Positions 1 to 14,649 of a DNA stretch of 41,085 nucleotides are shown here, in pieces; the first letter of the stretch is position 1, and each line of letters starts with the position of its first letter. The DNA lies in the NCBI GenBank assembly GCA_946184925.1, contig CAMHHL010000011.1, positions 1 to 41,085 on the forward strand, in the 5' to 3' direction. Source of the stretch: an uncultured Clostridia bacterium. Its GTDB lineage: Bacteria; Bacillota; Clostridia; Oscillospirales; Acutalibacteraceae. Position numbers and translations under genes: made by a program. Below the pieces are notes generated by a model that saw nothing but the letters and a program-made list of their open reading frames with translations, did no database searches and was not told where the DNA came from.

Positions 1-85
1 CGGATACAGCCGCAACGGACATAACCGAGAACAGCATAAGCACTGCCAAAAACACGCTTGTTAATTTCTTGAAAGATGTTTTCAT
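1..85 (-). CDS. Secreted protein, N-terminal signal peptide only (cut by window edge)
   Basis: Only the first 28 codons lie in the window. On the minus strand an ATG at 85-83 is preceded by a good ribosome binding site (AAGGGGGAT, about 8 nt upstream). The residues begin MKTSFKKLTSVFLAVLM and continue with a hydrophobic stretch ending near SVAAVS, a typical Gram-positive Sec signal peptide: basic N-end, then about 16 hydrophobic residues. It resembles the signal of the large surface protein at the right end of the window. The mature part is outside the window, so no function can be given. Confidence 0.75.
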   Translation of the reverse strand, partial: MKTSFKKLTSVFLAVLMLFSVMSVAAVS

Positions 86-122
86 AAAACAATCCCCCTT
101 ATAGAATTCTAAATCTGGCTAT

Positions 123-151
123 CATATATTTTAACATAAACTACGGCTCAA
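123..151 (-). promoter_or_regulatory. Possible sigma-A promoter of the left-edge secreted protein gene
   Basis: On the minus strand TTGAGC (151-146) and TATATG (128-123) are separated by 17 nt, about 38 nt upstream of the start codon. Each hexamer has two mismatches to consensus, so this is only a reasonable candidate. Confidence 0.4.
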
Positions 152-218
152 ATTCTATTGACAAAATACTCAAAATCAAGGTGCATAATATGTGACAAAG
201 GTACAAAGCCGCAACACG

Positions 219-441
219 CAAGAAAGGAGCGCAATGGGGCGTTCGCTTTCGTATAGTCATTTCTGTTGTATGGGTGTTGTTACCCAAAACAAGTTTTGGA
301 CAACACCTCAGCTCGTGCGCGCAGCGTGCATCTGAGCAGACAATACAAATTTTTTGCTTTATAGGAGCTTATACGATTGCTATTTTCAGTTATCCTGCAA
401 AAAGTTATTTTTTCAGCGTTACAAAGCAGCTTCCTATAAAG
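219..441 (-). repeat. Family-1 dispersed hairpin element, copy A (long class, diverged)
   Basis: This 223 bp copy occupies most of the 86-487 intergenic region. Read on the minus strand it starts CTTTATAGGAAGC right after the T-tract of the dCMP deaminase terminator and ends CTCCTTTCTTG. It holds the CTTTATAGGA/TCCTATAAAG inverted repeat bounding the first 87 nt, the ACTTATAGGA-like region rich in A/T, a GCTC/GAGC-bounded hairpin, and the optional hairpin module (GTGTTGT, CCAAAAC, GTTTTGG, ACAACAC). The terminal GC hairpin and the GCTC hairpin have diverged from copies B-E, suggesting this is the oldest copy. Short reading frames inside it are not conserved between copies and are not called as genes. 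Confidence 0.85.
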
Positions 442-479
442 AAAAAAACGGCAGCTCCGAAGATACTCCGGAACAGCCG
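442..479 (-). terminator. Rho-independent terminator of the dCMP deaminase gene
   Basis: On the minus strand an 11-bp stem with one mismatch and one wobble (arms 479-469 and 459-449) is followed by seven T. It lies 8 nt after the deaminase stop codon, and repeat copy A begins immediately after it. Confidence 0.8.
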
Positions 480-487
480 CAATAATG

Positions 488-970
488 TTATTTTCTGTCA
501 AAATCAAGCACAATTCTCTCACGTCTCGGCTTGAACGGAGTGAGCTTCACCCCTGCCGCAGAGAGCATACGCTTGGAGGCGATAGTCTCCTTTGTGTCGG
601 CGTATTTGTCATAGAGGTAGACAATTTCGCCTATCCCGGACTGAATAATCGCCTTTGCGCACTCGTTGCACGGAAAAAGGTCAACATAAATCTTCGCACC
701 CTTGAGCGATTTGCCGTTGGCGTTGAGAATGGCGTTGAGCTCAGCGTGGACGACGTACTTATACTTTGTGTCCTCGCCCTCGCGGTTCCACGGGAATGCA
801 TCGTCAGAGCATCCGTAAGGGAAACCGTTATATCCGGTCGAGAGAATGATGTTCGAGCTATCGACAATACACGCTCCGACCTGAGTATTAGGATCCTTGC
901 TCCGCTTTGAGGCAAGCAGGGAAACTCCCATAAAGTATTCGTCCCAGCTTATGTAATCGTCACGTTTCAT
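488..970 (-). CDS. Deoxycytidylate (dCMP) deaminase, zinc-dependent
   Basis: The 160-residue product belongs to the ComEB/dCMP deaminase branch of the cytidine deaminase fold, which converts dCMP to dUMP for dTTP synthesis in the cytosol. The zinc site is intact: HAE at residues 75-77 (zinc ligand and proton-shuttle Glu) and PCNEC at 100-104 (two Cys ligands). An N-terminal WDEYFMGVSLLASKRS stretch and TGYNG at 45-49 are typical of the family. The ATG at 970 has an AAAGGA ribosome binding site; the open frame runs much further upstream inside rpoC, but nothing there is conserved. It follows rpoC by 82 nt with a hairpin of weak T-tract between, so read-through from rpoBC is plausible. ComEB-type competence proteins are close relatives, but no com genes are nearby. 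Confidence 0.9.
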   Translation of the reverse strand: MKRDDYISWDEYFMGVSLLASKRSKDPNTQVGACIVDSSNIILSTGYNGFPYGCSDDAFPWNREGEDTKYKYVVHAELNAILNANGKSLKGAKIYVDLFPCNECAKAIIQSGIGEIVYLYDKYADTKETIASKRMLSAAGVKLTPFKPRRERIVLDFDRK

Positions 971-1011
971 AATTATCCTTTCTTTAATCAGGAATATGCA
1001 CATCACAATTC

Positions 1012-1044
1012 CAAACGGAGCTGTCGCAAAACACGGCAGCTCCG
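1012..1044 (-). terminator. Hairpin after rpoC, probably a partial terminator
   Basis: On the minus strand CGGAGCTGCCG (1044-1034) pairs with CGACAGCTCCG (1026-1016). Only TTTGG follows, so termination is likely incomplete and could set the dCMP deaminase level relative to rpoBC. Confidence 0.55.
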
Positions 1045-1052
1045 GATTAGGA

Positions 1053-4607
<3,555 letters not shown>

Positions 4608-4627
4608 AATTACTGCTCCTCCTTATC

Positions 4628-8422
<3,795 letters not shown>

Positions 8423-8508
8423 AGGCGTATCAACTCCTTCTTAAAATTTCGGTTTTTGCCGGAATTCTTCCGACATCTGAATGAACGTATCGGGATAAAA
8501 ATAAAAAC

Positions 8509-8537
8509 TTGACAAACCCAAAACATTGTGCTAATAT
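8509..8537 (+). promoter_or_regulatory. Orphan plus-strand promoter, divergent inside the rpoB leader
   Basis: TTGACA (8509-8514), a 17-nt spacer and TAATAT (8532-8537) with an extended -10 TG (8529-8530) face away from rpoB. No plus-strand gene follows until 9841. The predicted RNA would run antisense through repeat copies B and C toward spoVAC. Confidence 0.5.
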
Positions 8538-8558
8538 TTTTGGTTAATTATCGGTTTT

Positions 8559-8574
8559 TCCGTAAATTTACGGA
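8559..8574. promoter_or_regulatory. 16-bp perfect palindrome at the rpoB transcript start
   Basis: TCCGTAAATTTACGGA is its own reverse complement. It lies roughly 13-35 nt downstream of the predicted rpoB start sites, where a repressor operator or a 5' RNA hairpin would sit. No T-tract follows on the minus strand, so it is not an ordinary terminator. Confidence 0.45.
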
Positions 8575-8593
8575 CATAATCCCATTATCATTT

Positions 8594-8630
8594 AGTTTAA
8601 CATTTTATTACACCTTTGTCAAAAAGTCAA
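8594..8630 (-). promoter_or_regulatory. rpoBC promoter, two overlapping sigma-A sites
   Basis: Two registers fit on the minus strand: TTGACT (8630-8625), 17 nt, TAAAAT (8607-8602); and TTGACA (8622-8617), 17 nt, TAAACT (8599-8594). Predicted starts lie between about 8595 and 8587, giving a leader of 165-170 nt before rpoB. The rest of 8423-9221 holds repeat copies B and C and no gene. Confidence 0.75.
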
Positions 8631-8780
8631 GCCTTCCGACGAAAATAATTACATTTTTTTGAAAGTTTTTTCCAAAAGCGAAGAAAACTCTCAGGAACGC
8701 CCGGGTGAGTTTATAAAAGTTTGAAGTTTATGAACCTTTCACAAACCTAAACTCATTTTATTGTGCACTTTTGCAGGCGA

Positions 8781-8955
8781 CAAGAAAGGCGCGCTTTGCG
8801 CGCATTTCGCTACTCATAGCTCGTTGCTGCGCAGCAGCAAACTGAGCTGAGAATAAAAATTGTTTTTAGCTTTATAGGAGCTTATACTATTGCTATTTTC
8901 AGTTATCCTGCAAAAAGTTATATTTTTGCAGCGTTACAAAGCAGTTCCTATAAAG
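8781..8955 (-). repeat. Family-1 dispersed hairpin element, copy B (short class)
   Basis: This 175 bp copy lacks the optional hairpin module. On the minus strand the parts in order are: CTTTATAGGA/TCCTATAAAG inverted repeat enclosing CTGCAAAAA/TTTTTGCAG; an A/T spacer; a hairpin with stem TTTGCTGC/GCAGCAA inside GCTC/GAGC; TATGAGTAGCGAAAT; and a GCGCGC-AAA-GCGCGC hairpin followed by CTTTCTTG. Its start abuts the last base of copy C, so B sits directly behind C's own terminal hairpin. Confidence 0.9.
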
Positions 8956-9180
8956 CAAGAAAGGCGCGCTTTGCGCACATTTCGCTACTCATATCCGTTG
9001 TATGGGTGTTGTTACCCAAAACAAGTTTTGGACAACACCTCAGCTCGTTGCTGCGCAGCAGCAAACTGAGTTGAGAATAAAAAATGTTTTTTTCTTTATA
9101 GGAGCTTATACTATTGCTATTTTCAGTTATCCTGCAAAAAAGTTATATTTTTGCAGCGTTACAAAGCAGTTTCTATAAAG
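8956..9180 (-). repeat. Family-1 dispersed hairpin element, copy C (long class)
   Basis: This 225 bp copy matches copy B nearly base for base except for an extra module of about 49 nt that forms a nested hairpin (GTGTTGT, CCAAAAC, GTTTTGG, ACAACAC). It begins right after the T-tract of the spoVAC terminator and is followed head to tail by copy B. Confidence 0.9.
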
Positions 9181-9215
9181 AAAAAAGCTGTCTTTCACAA
9201 AGAGAACAGACAGCT
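9181..9215 (-). terminator. Rho-independent terminator of spoVAC
   Basis: On the minus strand AGCTGTCT (9215-9208) pairs with AGACAGCT (9193-9186), followed by TTTTTTC. The T-tract runs straight into the first base of repeat copy C. Confidence 0.8.
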
Positions 9216-9221
9216 GTGTTA

Positions 9222-9659
9222 TTATTTTAAAAAGAAAAGTACAATAAGCCCGTAAATCTCCGCCGCGAGCGAGCCGTAGACTATTACAGGGCCGGAGATT
9301 GAGAACATTTTCGCCCCCACTCCGGTGACAAAGCCCTCGCTGCGGAACTCTATCGCCGCCGACGCCATCGCGTTGGCAAAGCCGGTTATCGGCACAAGGC
9401 TCCCGGCTCCGGCGTGCTTTCCGAGACGGCTGTAGATGTGGAGCGCAGTTAGCAGAATTCCGATTATAATCAGGCTCACCGAGCAGAGCGTTGACGCGTC
9501 GTCATCGCCGAGCCCAAGGCTCATGTAAAGCTCCTTTATCCCCTGTCCGCCGGCGCATATTGCTCCGCCGACCAGAAACGCCTTGAGGCAATTGAGCGGC
9601 GTTTTGCTCTTGGGAGCGTAACGCCCCGACAAACGCGCGTACTCCTTCTTGTCAATCAC
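9222..9659 (-). CDS. spoVAC: Stage V sporulation protein AC
   Basis: This 145-residue integral membrane protein matches SpoVAC, part of the SpoVA channel that moves dipicolinic acid into the forespore and out during germination. Diagnostic stretches are NCLKAFLVGGAICAGGQ, AGAGSLVPITGFANAMAS, AIEFRSEGFVTGVGAKMF and GPVIVYGS; four to five hydrophobic segments are visible. The start is GTG at 9659 with AAAGGGTGA upstream. In most spore-formers spoVAC is followed by spoVAD and spoVAE(B); here a terminator follows at once, so the gene stands alone. A sigma-G-like promoter lies directly upstream, which fits forespore expression. Confidence 0.93.
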   Translation of the reverse strand: MIDKKEYARLSGRYAPKSKTPLNCLKAFLVGGAICAGGQGIKELYMSLGLGDDDASTLCSVSLIIIGILLTALHIYSRLGKHAGAGSLVPITGFANAMASAAIEFRSEGFVTGVGAKMFSISGPVIVYGSLAAEIYGLIVLFFLK

Positions 9660-9678
9660 ACAATCACCCTTTCGGCTT

Positions 9679-9708
9679 TATTATGCGCTGCTCGGGAATA
9701 ATTATGCA
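9679..9708 (-). promoter_or_regulatory. Sigma-G-like (forespore) promoter of spoVAC
   Basis: On the minus strand TGCATA (9708-9703), a 17-nt spacer and CATAATA (9685-9679) resemble the sigma-G pattern (gnATA, 17-18 nt, CATnnTA). No sigma-A promoter is visible. The leader would be only about 14 nt, just enough for the ribosome binding site. Confidence 0.5.
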
Positions 9709-9798
9709 ATCGCACGGTAATACAGAACATTTTACAGAAGAAGTCCCGCAGCAGAATAGAAAATTTAAAAAACTATTTATTTTTTTCTTTATTTATAG

Positions 9799-9804
9799 TA
9801 TACT
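9799..9804 (+). promoter_or_regulatory. Likely -10 box of the desulfurase-thiI operon
   Basis: TATACT lies 36 nt before the start codon in a very A/T-rich stretch. No good -35 box is seen at 16-18 nt, so the call rests on the -10 alone. Confidence 0.35.
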
Positions 9805-9840
9805 GATTGTGTATGCAAAGAAAAGATTGAGGAGAAAGCT

Positions 9841-10965
9841 TTGGAACACTATCTGGACAACAGCGCGACCACGCGCGTATCGCCAAAGGCGGCTCAGCGC
9901 GCGGTGGAAATAATGACCGAAATATACGGCAACCCTTCATCGCTCCACACACTCGGAATCAGAGCCGAGGAGGTTCTCGGGAGCTCGCGGCGCACCGTAG
10001 CTCAGGCTCTCGGCGTAAGCTCGGGCGAGATATACTTCACAAGCGGCGGCACGGAGGCGAACAACCTCGCCGTTCTCGGAACGGCAAAATGGCTCAGAAA
10101 GCGCGGCAACCGCATTGTCACAACCGCGATAGAGCACAGCTCGGTCGCCGAAAGCATGAACGAGCTTGAGGAGGAAGGCTTCGAGGTCATCAGGCTCACG
10201 CCCGACAGCTCAGGTCATATTTCGCCGGAAAGCTTCGAAAATTCTATCAACGAGAAAACAATCCTCGTGTCATCAATGTACGTCAACAATGAAACCGGAC
10301 TTATTCTTCCGGTCGATAAGCTAAAGCGAATCATCGAGGATAAGAACAGTCCGGCAGTGCTGCACAGCGATTGCGTACAGGCGTTCTGCAAAATCCCCGT
10401 CAAACCTCAGAAGCTTGGGATTGACATCGCAACCGTCAGCGCTCACAAGCTCCACGCCCCCAAGGGCGTCGGCGCGATATACATTCGCAAAGGTCTCCAT
10501 ACCAAGCCGCGCCAGTTCGGCGGCGAGCAGGAGCGCAAAATTCGCCCCGGAACCGAACCTCTGCCACTGATTGCGGCGTTCGCCGAGGCTATAAAGGAAA
10601 TCAACATCTCCGCGAATTACAGGGCGGTAACGGCGCTGAACGAGCTGCTCCGCAAAAAACTCGCGGAAATGAACCTCACAATAAACTCTCCGTCCGACGC
10701 TCTCCCCTACATTCTCAACTTCTCGGTTCCGGGAATCCGAAGTGAAACCATGCTTCACTTTCTTGCGTCGGAGGGAATCTACGTCTCCAGCGGAAGTGCG
10801 TGCGCAAAGGGCAAGCCCAGCCACGTTCTGACCGCGATGGGTCTCAACAAAAACACTGCCGACAGCGCCCTGCGCGTCAGCTTTTCGGCTGAGAACACGG
10901 CGGATGACATCACCGCGCTGACGGAAGCAATCGCGCGCGGAAAAAACACACTCGCGACGAGGTAA
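9841..10965 (+). CDS. Cysteine desulfurase (NifS/IscS-like, class V aminotransferase fold)
   Basis: This PLP enzyme of 374 residues takes sulfur from cysteine and leaves it as a persulfide for transfer to acceptors. YLDNSATTR at 4-12 is the family signature; H99 in IEHSSV stacks on PLP; K203 in SAHKLHAPKG forms the Schiff base; the catalytic Cys is C321 in SSGSACAKGK. The start is TTG at 9841 with GAGGAGAAAG ahead of it. Its stop codon shares one base with the thiI start, and this pairing is widespread in Firmicutes, where a dedicated desulfurase feeds ThiI. Its main role is therefore inferred to be tRNA 4-thiouridine and thiamine thiazole sulfur supply, not general Fe-S assembly. Confidence 0.92.
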   Translation: MEHYLDNSATTRVSPKAAQRAVEIMTEIYGNPSSLHTLGIRAEEVLGSSRRTVAQALGVSSGEIYFTSGGTEANNLAVLGTAKWLRKRGNRIVTTAIEHSSVAESMNELEEEGFEVIRLTPDSSGHISPESFENSINEKTILVSSMYVNNETGLILPVDKLKRIIEDKNSPAVLHSDCVQAFCKIPVKPQKLGIDIATVSAHKLHAPKGVGAIYIRKGLHTKPRQFGGEQERKIRPGTEPLPLIAAFAEAIKEINISANYRAVTALNELLRKKLAEMNLTINSPSDALPYILNFSVPGIRSETMLHFLASEGIYVSSGSACAKGKPSHVLTAMGLNKNTADSALRVSFSAENTADDITALTEAIARGKNTLATR

Positions 10966-12155
10966 TGGATATGAAAGAAATTATACTTATAAAAATGGGA
11001 GAAATCGTACTCAAGGGTCTCAACCGCAGACAGTTTGAGGACAGACTTCTCAAAAATCTCCGCGGCGCCCTCAAGCCTCTCGGAGAATTCACAATTAAAT
11101 CAGCCCAGTCCACCATATCGGTGATTCCGCAGGACGACTTCATCGACCTTGACGACGTATGCGAAAAGGTCAGGAAGGTTTTCGGAATCGTTACATATTC
11201 ACGCGCGGCGGTTTGCCCCGAGAAAACTCTGGAATCAGTGCTTGAAACCGCCCCGGAATATCTCGCCGACGAGCTCAGACGTGCCAAGACCTTCAAGGTT
11301 GAAGCTCGCCGCAGCGACAAGAAGTTCCCTTTCAAAAGCCCCGAAATCGCGCGCGAAACAGGCGGCAAAATTCTCTCCTGCTTCCCCCACCTCAAGGTTG
11401 ACGTTCACAACCCCGAGCTGGTTGTTACCGTTGAAATCCGCGAATACGCCGCATATATCCGCGGCAAGGCTCTCCGCGGAGCCGGCGGAATTCCCATCGG
11501 CACCGGCGGCAACGCCGCAATCCTCATCAGCGGCGGTCTCGACTCGCCTGTTGCTGCGTGGATGATGGCTAAGCGCGGCGTAAGGCTCACGGCGATTCAC
11601 TTTGCAAGTCCGCCATACACCTCGGAGAGAGCCGAGCAGAAGGTTGTCAAGCTTCTGCACAAGGTGGCTCAGTACAGCGGCAACATGACGATGTACACCG
11701 TCCCCTTCACCGAGATTCAGGAGACAATCCGAAAAAAATGCCCCGAGGAGCTTTTCACAATTATTATGCGCAGACTGATGATGAAGATTTCCGAGCGAAT
11801 CGCGCGCGACAAAAACTGCTCCGCGCTGATTACCGGCGAAAGCCTCGGTCAGGTCGCGAGCCAGACGATCGCGGCAATCGCCTGCACCGACGCGGCGGCA
11901 AATATGCCGGTGTTCCGTCCGCTAATCGGCATGGACAAGCAGGAAATCGTGGACATCAGCTACATGATTGACACCTATGATACGTCGATTGAGCCGTACG
12001 AGGATTGCTGCACCGTATTCACGCCCAGGCATCCGCGCACCAAGCCTACGCTCAGAATTGTCGAGGCCGCGGAGGAAAAGGGAGAGTTTGATGAGATGAT
12101 TGAGACGGCTCTCCAAAACCTCAAAGTAACCTACATTGACCCAAGGGAGGATTAA
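10965..12155 (+). CDS. thiI: tRNA 4-thiouridine synthase / thiamine biosynthesis sulfurtransferase ThiI
   Basis: This 396-residue protein adenylates U8 of tRNA and replaces its oxygen with sulfur; it also serves thiazole synthesis. Domains in order are an N-terminal ferredoxin-like part (1-65), THUMP (about 65-165) and an adenylating PP-loop ATPase with SGGLDSPVA at 189-197. There is no C-terminal rhodanese domain, as is normal in Gram-positive forms, so persulfide must come from the desulfurase encoded directly upstream. The start codons ATG 10965 and ATG 10971 are both possible; the first overlaps the desulfurase stop by one base. The downstream sortase follows 2 nt after the stop. Confidence 0.96.
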   Translation: MDMKEIILIKMGEIVLKGLNRRQFEDRLLKNLRGALKPLGEFTIKSAQSTISVIPQDDFIDLDDVCEKVRKVFGIVTYSRAAVCPEKTLESVLETAPEYLADELRRAKTFKVEARRSDKKFPFKSPEIARETGGKILSCFPHLKVDVHNPELVVTVEIREYAAYIRGKALRGAGGIPIGTGGNAAILISGGLDSPVAAWMMAKRGVRLTAIHFASPPYTSERAEQKVVKLLHKVAQYSGNMTMYTVPFTEIQETIRKKCPEELFTIIMRRLMMKISERIARDKNCSALITGESLGQVASQTIAAIACTDAAANMPVFRPLIGMDKQEIVDISYMIDTYDTSIEPYEDCCTVFTPRHPRTKPTLRIVEAAEEKGEFDEMIETALQNLKVTYIDPRED

Positions 12156-12157
12156 CC

Positions 12158-14173
12158 TTGAAGATAATAGTTTTATCCGCCGGAAAAAGGCTCTTCAAAA
12201 GCGATAAAACTGAATATATTTCCGAAACGGCAGATGCCCTGCGCCAAGGCGACAACAGCGTCGAGTTCAAACAGGTTTTCAGCGGCTCATATCTGCTGGA
12301 GCGGGAGCTTCTGAGAGCGGCGAAGTCAAAACCCGACCTTATTGTTGTCGAGAACTCCTTCAGCGGAAGGGGCAATGACGAATTCCGCAAGAAATTCGCC
12401 TACATAATCGACCGCGGTGAGCATAAAATTCAAAAGCCGCCGTCAGCAAAGAAAAAGGGCAGGCGCAGGAAGGGCGAGGCGATTGAGGAAATAAGCTACA
12501 TGCGCAAGAAAACTCACATCTTCACTCTCGGCGACGGAAACAACCGCGCTTACCTGTTCAGTTATATGGGAACAAGGGTAGCGGTTCTCCCGAAAAACTA
12601 CGGCGTCGCAGCCGAGTTGCCGGAGCAGTGTGAGGTCATCTTCGCTGAGAACGAAGAAAAATACCCCGGCGGCTATTCCCTTAGCGAGAGAAAGCTTAGA
12701 GTGCTCACGTTCTTTGAGCGTCATTTCCCGATAAAGAGCGACCCCGGGAGCGAAAAAATAAGGAAGTCCGTTGTACTCGCCGCACTTTGCGCGTTCATCG
12801 TCGCAGGGTACTTCATGTTCCTGAACCTATACTACATGCCGATGCACAACGAGGCAATCATGAGCGAGCTCCAGGACATTTTCTACGGCACCGAGGAGCA
12901 GGGCGGCGGCAAAACCGCCAAGAAAACAGTCGAACACGACTGGGCGACCATCAACAAAAAGTACCCCGACATCAAGGCGTGGATCAAGGTTGACAACACC
13001 GTTATAGACTACCCGGTGCTCTGGCACAAGGGCGACGACTCGACAAGCCAGTACTACCTCTGGCGAAATTATAAGGGCGAGACCTACGGAGAAGCGACCT
13101 GCTCCATCTTCATCGACTACCGAAGCAAGCAGGCGATGAAAAGCCGCAACGTCATCCTGCACGGTCACAACATGCTCAACGGCAGCATGTTCGCCGCGCT
13201 CAACAAATACGGCAACACCTCGCCCGATATGAAGGTTTACAAAAAATCCCCTATAATCAGAATTTCAACCAAGGACGGCGGAAATCAGGTCTACAAGATT
13301 TTCTCCGTTTTCAAGTCAAACGTCAACAAGGCTCAGGGCGAGTATTTCGACTTCTACGCCGGAACCTTCAAGAGCGACGCTCAGTTCATGAACTATGTTT
13401 ATAACCTGAAAATCCGCTCGATGATCAACTGTCCTGTCAGCGTCAACGAGGACGACCAGCTGCTCACGCTCGTCACATGCAGCAACGACAACTGGCCGGA
13501 GTTCAGAACCGTTGTAGTGGCGCGCAAATGCCGCGACGGCGAGAGCGCCAAGGTTGACACAAGCAAGGCTTCCGTCGCGAAGAACCCTGTCTGGCCGCAG
13601 TATTACTACAATGTTTACGGCGGCACACGCCCCACGGTCTCAACTTTTAAGACGGAATACAAGAAGGGCAACATCAAATGGTATGACGGCAACGGCAGGC
13701 TCAAGGGCAAGGAGCGGCTGCCTGTCACGTACCGCGAGCCCACCGAACCGACTACCGCAACCAAAGATGCCACTGCTACCCAGCCCACAACAGCCGCGAA
13801 GAAAATGTATCACGTCAGAATCTACTACGGCGGCAGGCTCAGACAGAAGGGTAACATCCGCGAAGGGCTGACGGTGACACTGCCGAAGGTCAAAAACTAC
13901 TCCACCTCAGCCTACAGATACACCTTCACCGGCTGGAGAGTCAACAAACGAATCACCCTCGGCAAGAATACAAAGACATACAAAATCAAGGAACGCACCA
14001 TAATAAGGGCGACATATAATCGAACCAAAATCAAGAAAACAACCCCGACCAAGCCGGCAACCAAACCCGCAACAAAGCCGACAAAGCCGGCGACAAAACC
14101 GACAAAGCCTGCCGAAACCACTCCGCCGGCAACGCAGGAGGTTGAACCGACAACAGAACCGCAGGAGGAATAA
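12158..14173 (+). CDS. Class B sortase with N-terminal MoCF-like domain and Thr/Pro-rich C-terminus
   Basis: The 671-residue membrane protein has four parts. Residues 1-165 look like a degenerate molybdopterin-binding (MoCF/CinA-N) fold: IIVLSAG, DLIVVENSFSG, then TLGDGNNRAYLF and VAVLPKN matching the family's final strand-loop. A single membrane helix follows (205-227). Residues 255-460 are a sortase B domain with His337 (LHGHNM), Cys441 (LVTCSND) and Arg450. The C-terminus holds a Listeria-Bacteroides-type repeat (about 555-630) and a TKPATKP stalk. Sortases cleave sorting signals and attach proteins to peptidoglycan. Start is TTG 12158 with AAGGGAGG. Placement behind thiI with 2-nt spacing is unusual, and no sortase substrate is evident nearby. 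Catalytic assignment is firm; the N-terminal assignment rests on motif resemblance. Confidence 0.88.
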   Translation: MKIIVLSAGKRLFKSDKTEYISETADALRQGDNSVEFKQVFSGSYLLERELLRAAKSKPDLIVVENSFSGRGNDEFRKKFAYIIDRGEHKIQKPPSAKKKGRRRKGEAIEEISYMRKKTHIFTLGDGNNRAYLFSYMGTRVAVLPKNYGVAAELPEQCEVIFAENEEKYPGGYSLSERKLRVLTFFERHFPIKSDPGSEKIRKSVVLAALCAFIVAGYFMFLNLYYMPMHNEAIMSELQDIFYGTEEQGGGKTAKKTVEHDWATINKKYPDIKAWIKVDNTVIDYPVLWHKGDDSTSQYYLWRNYKGETYGEATCSIFIDYRSKQAMKSRNVILHGHNMLNGSMFAALNKYGNTSPDMKVYKKSPIIRISTKDGGNQVYKIFSVFKSNVNKAQGEYFDFYAGTFKSDAQFMNYVYNLKIRSMINCPVSVNEDDQLLTLVTCSNDNWPEFRTVVVARKCRDGESAKVDTSKASVAKNPVWPQYYYNVYGGTRPTVSTFKTEYKKGNIKWYDGNGRLKGKERLPVTYREPTEPTTATKDATATQPTTAAKKMYHVRIYYGGRLRQKGNIREGLTVTLPKVKNYSTSAYRYTFTGWRVNKRITLGKNTKTYKIKERTIIRATYNRTKIKKTTPTKPATKPATKPTKPATKPTKPAETTPPATQEVEPTTEPQEE

Positions 14174-14175
14174 GC

Positions 14176-14586
14176 GTGAATTGTGAACTGATTTTTTACC
14201 TTGCAGGAAAAACAAACCTTTGCGAAAAGGCGCTCGGAGAATGCATCTCGGAAACCGAGCTCAATCTCAGCGCGTCGCTGTTCGCCACAACTCCCGAAAC
14301 CCTCGGCGTACTTGTTATCGACGCTTTTGAGCGCGCAAACGCCGTGTTTATCGTCGGAGGTATCAGCCCCGATTCAAACGGAATCGAGAACGTGCTCTCA
14401 AAGGCGCTCGCCACCAAAAAGCCCGACGACCTCAAAAAGCTCAAAAATCCGCTGTCCTCTTATGACGGCTATCTCGTCCGCCAAGGCGGTCAGCTGATGG
14501 TTGTTCTCCCGGACGAGCCCGATGAAATCAAGGCGATTTTCGAAGGACCTCTCGGAGAATACATCAAGGCATTCACCGAGTTCTAG
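14176..14586 (+). CDS. Small MoCF/CinA-N-like protein, function unknown
   Basis: The start is GTG at 14176, 2 nt after the sortase stop. The 136-residue product shows a compact alpha/beta pattern like the molybdopterin-binding domain of MoaB, MogA and CinA: IFYLAGKTNL, FERANAVFIVGGISPDSNG in place of the GGTG loop, then GYLVRQGGQLMVVLPDEPDEIKAIF matching the family's closing LPGxPxEM motif. Key ligand-loop residues differ from bona fide members, so enzymatic activity is doubtful. It parallels the N-terminal part of the adjacent sortase. It is the last gene of the desulfurase-thiI-sortase unit and is followed by a strong terminator. Confidence 0.6.
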   Translation: MNCELIFYLAGKTNLCEKALGECISETELNLSASLFATTPETLGVLVIDAFERANAVFIVGGISPDSNGIENVLSKALATKKPDDLKKLKNPLSSYDGYLVRQGGQLMVVLPDEPDEIKAIFEGPLGEYIKAFTEF

Positions 14587-14596
14587 CGAACATTAT

Positions 14597-14629
14597 CCGG
14601 GCTGATTTGTTTCAGCCCGGCAATTTTTT
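14597..14629 (+). terminator. Terminator of the desulfurase-thiI-sortase operon
   Basis: CCGGGCTG (14597-14604) pairs with CAGCCCGG (14613-14620), followed by CAATTTTTT. Confidence 0.85.
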
Positions 14630-14649
14630 GCATTTTTTCGAAAAAACTC

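Noticed and set aside
274..534. Short frames of 80-86 codons on both strands across repeat copy A
   Set aside because: Frames are not kept in copies B-E, have no ribosome binding site and cover hairpins, so the element is non-coding.
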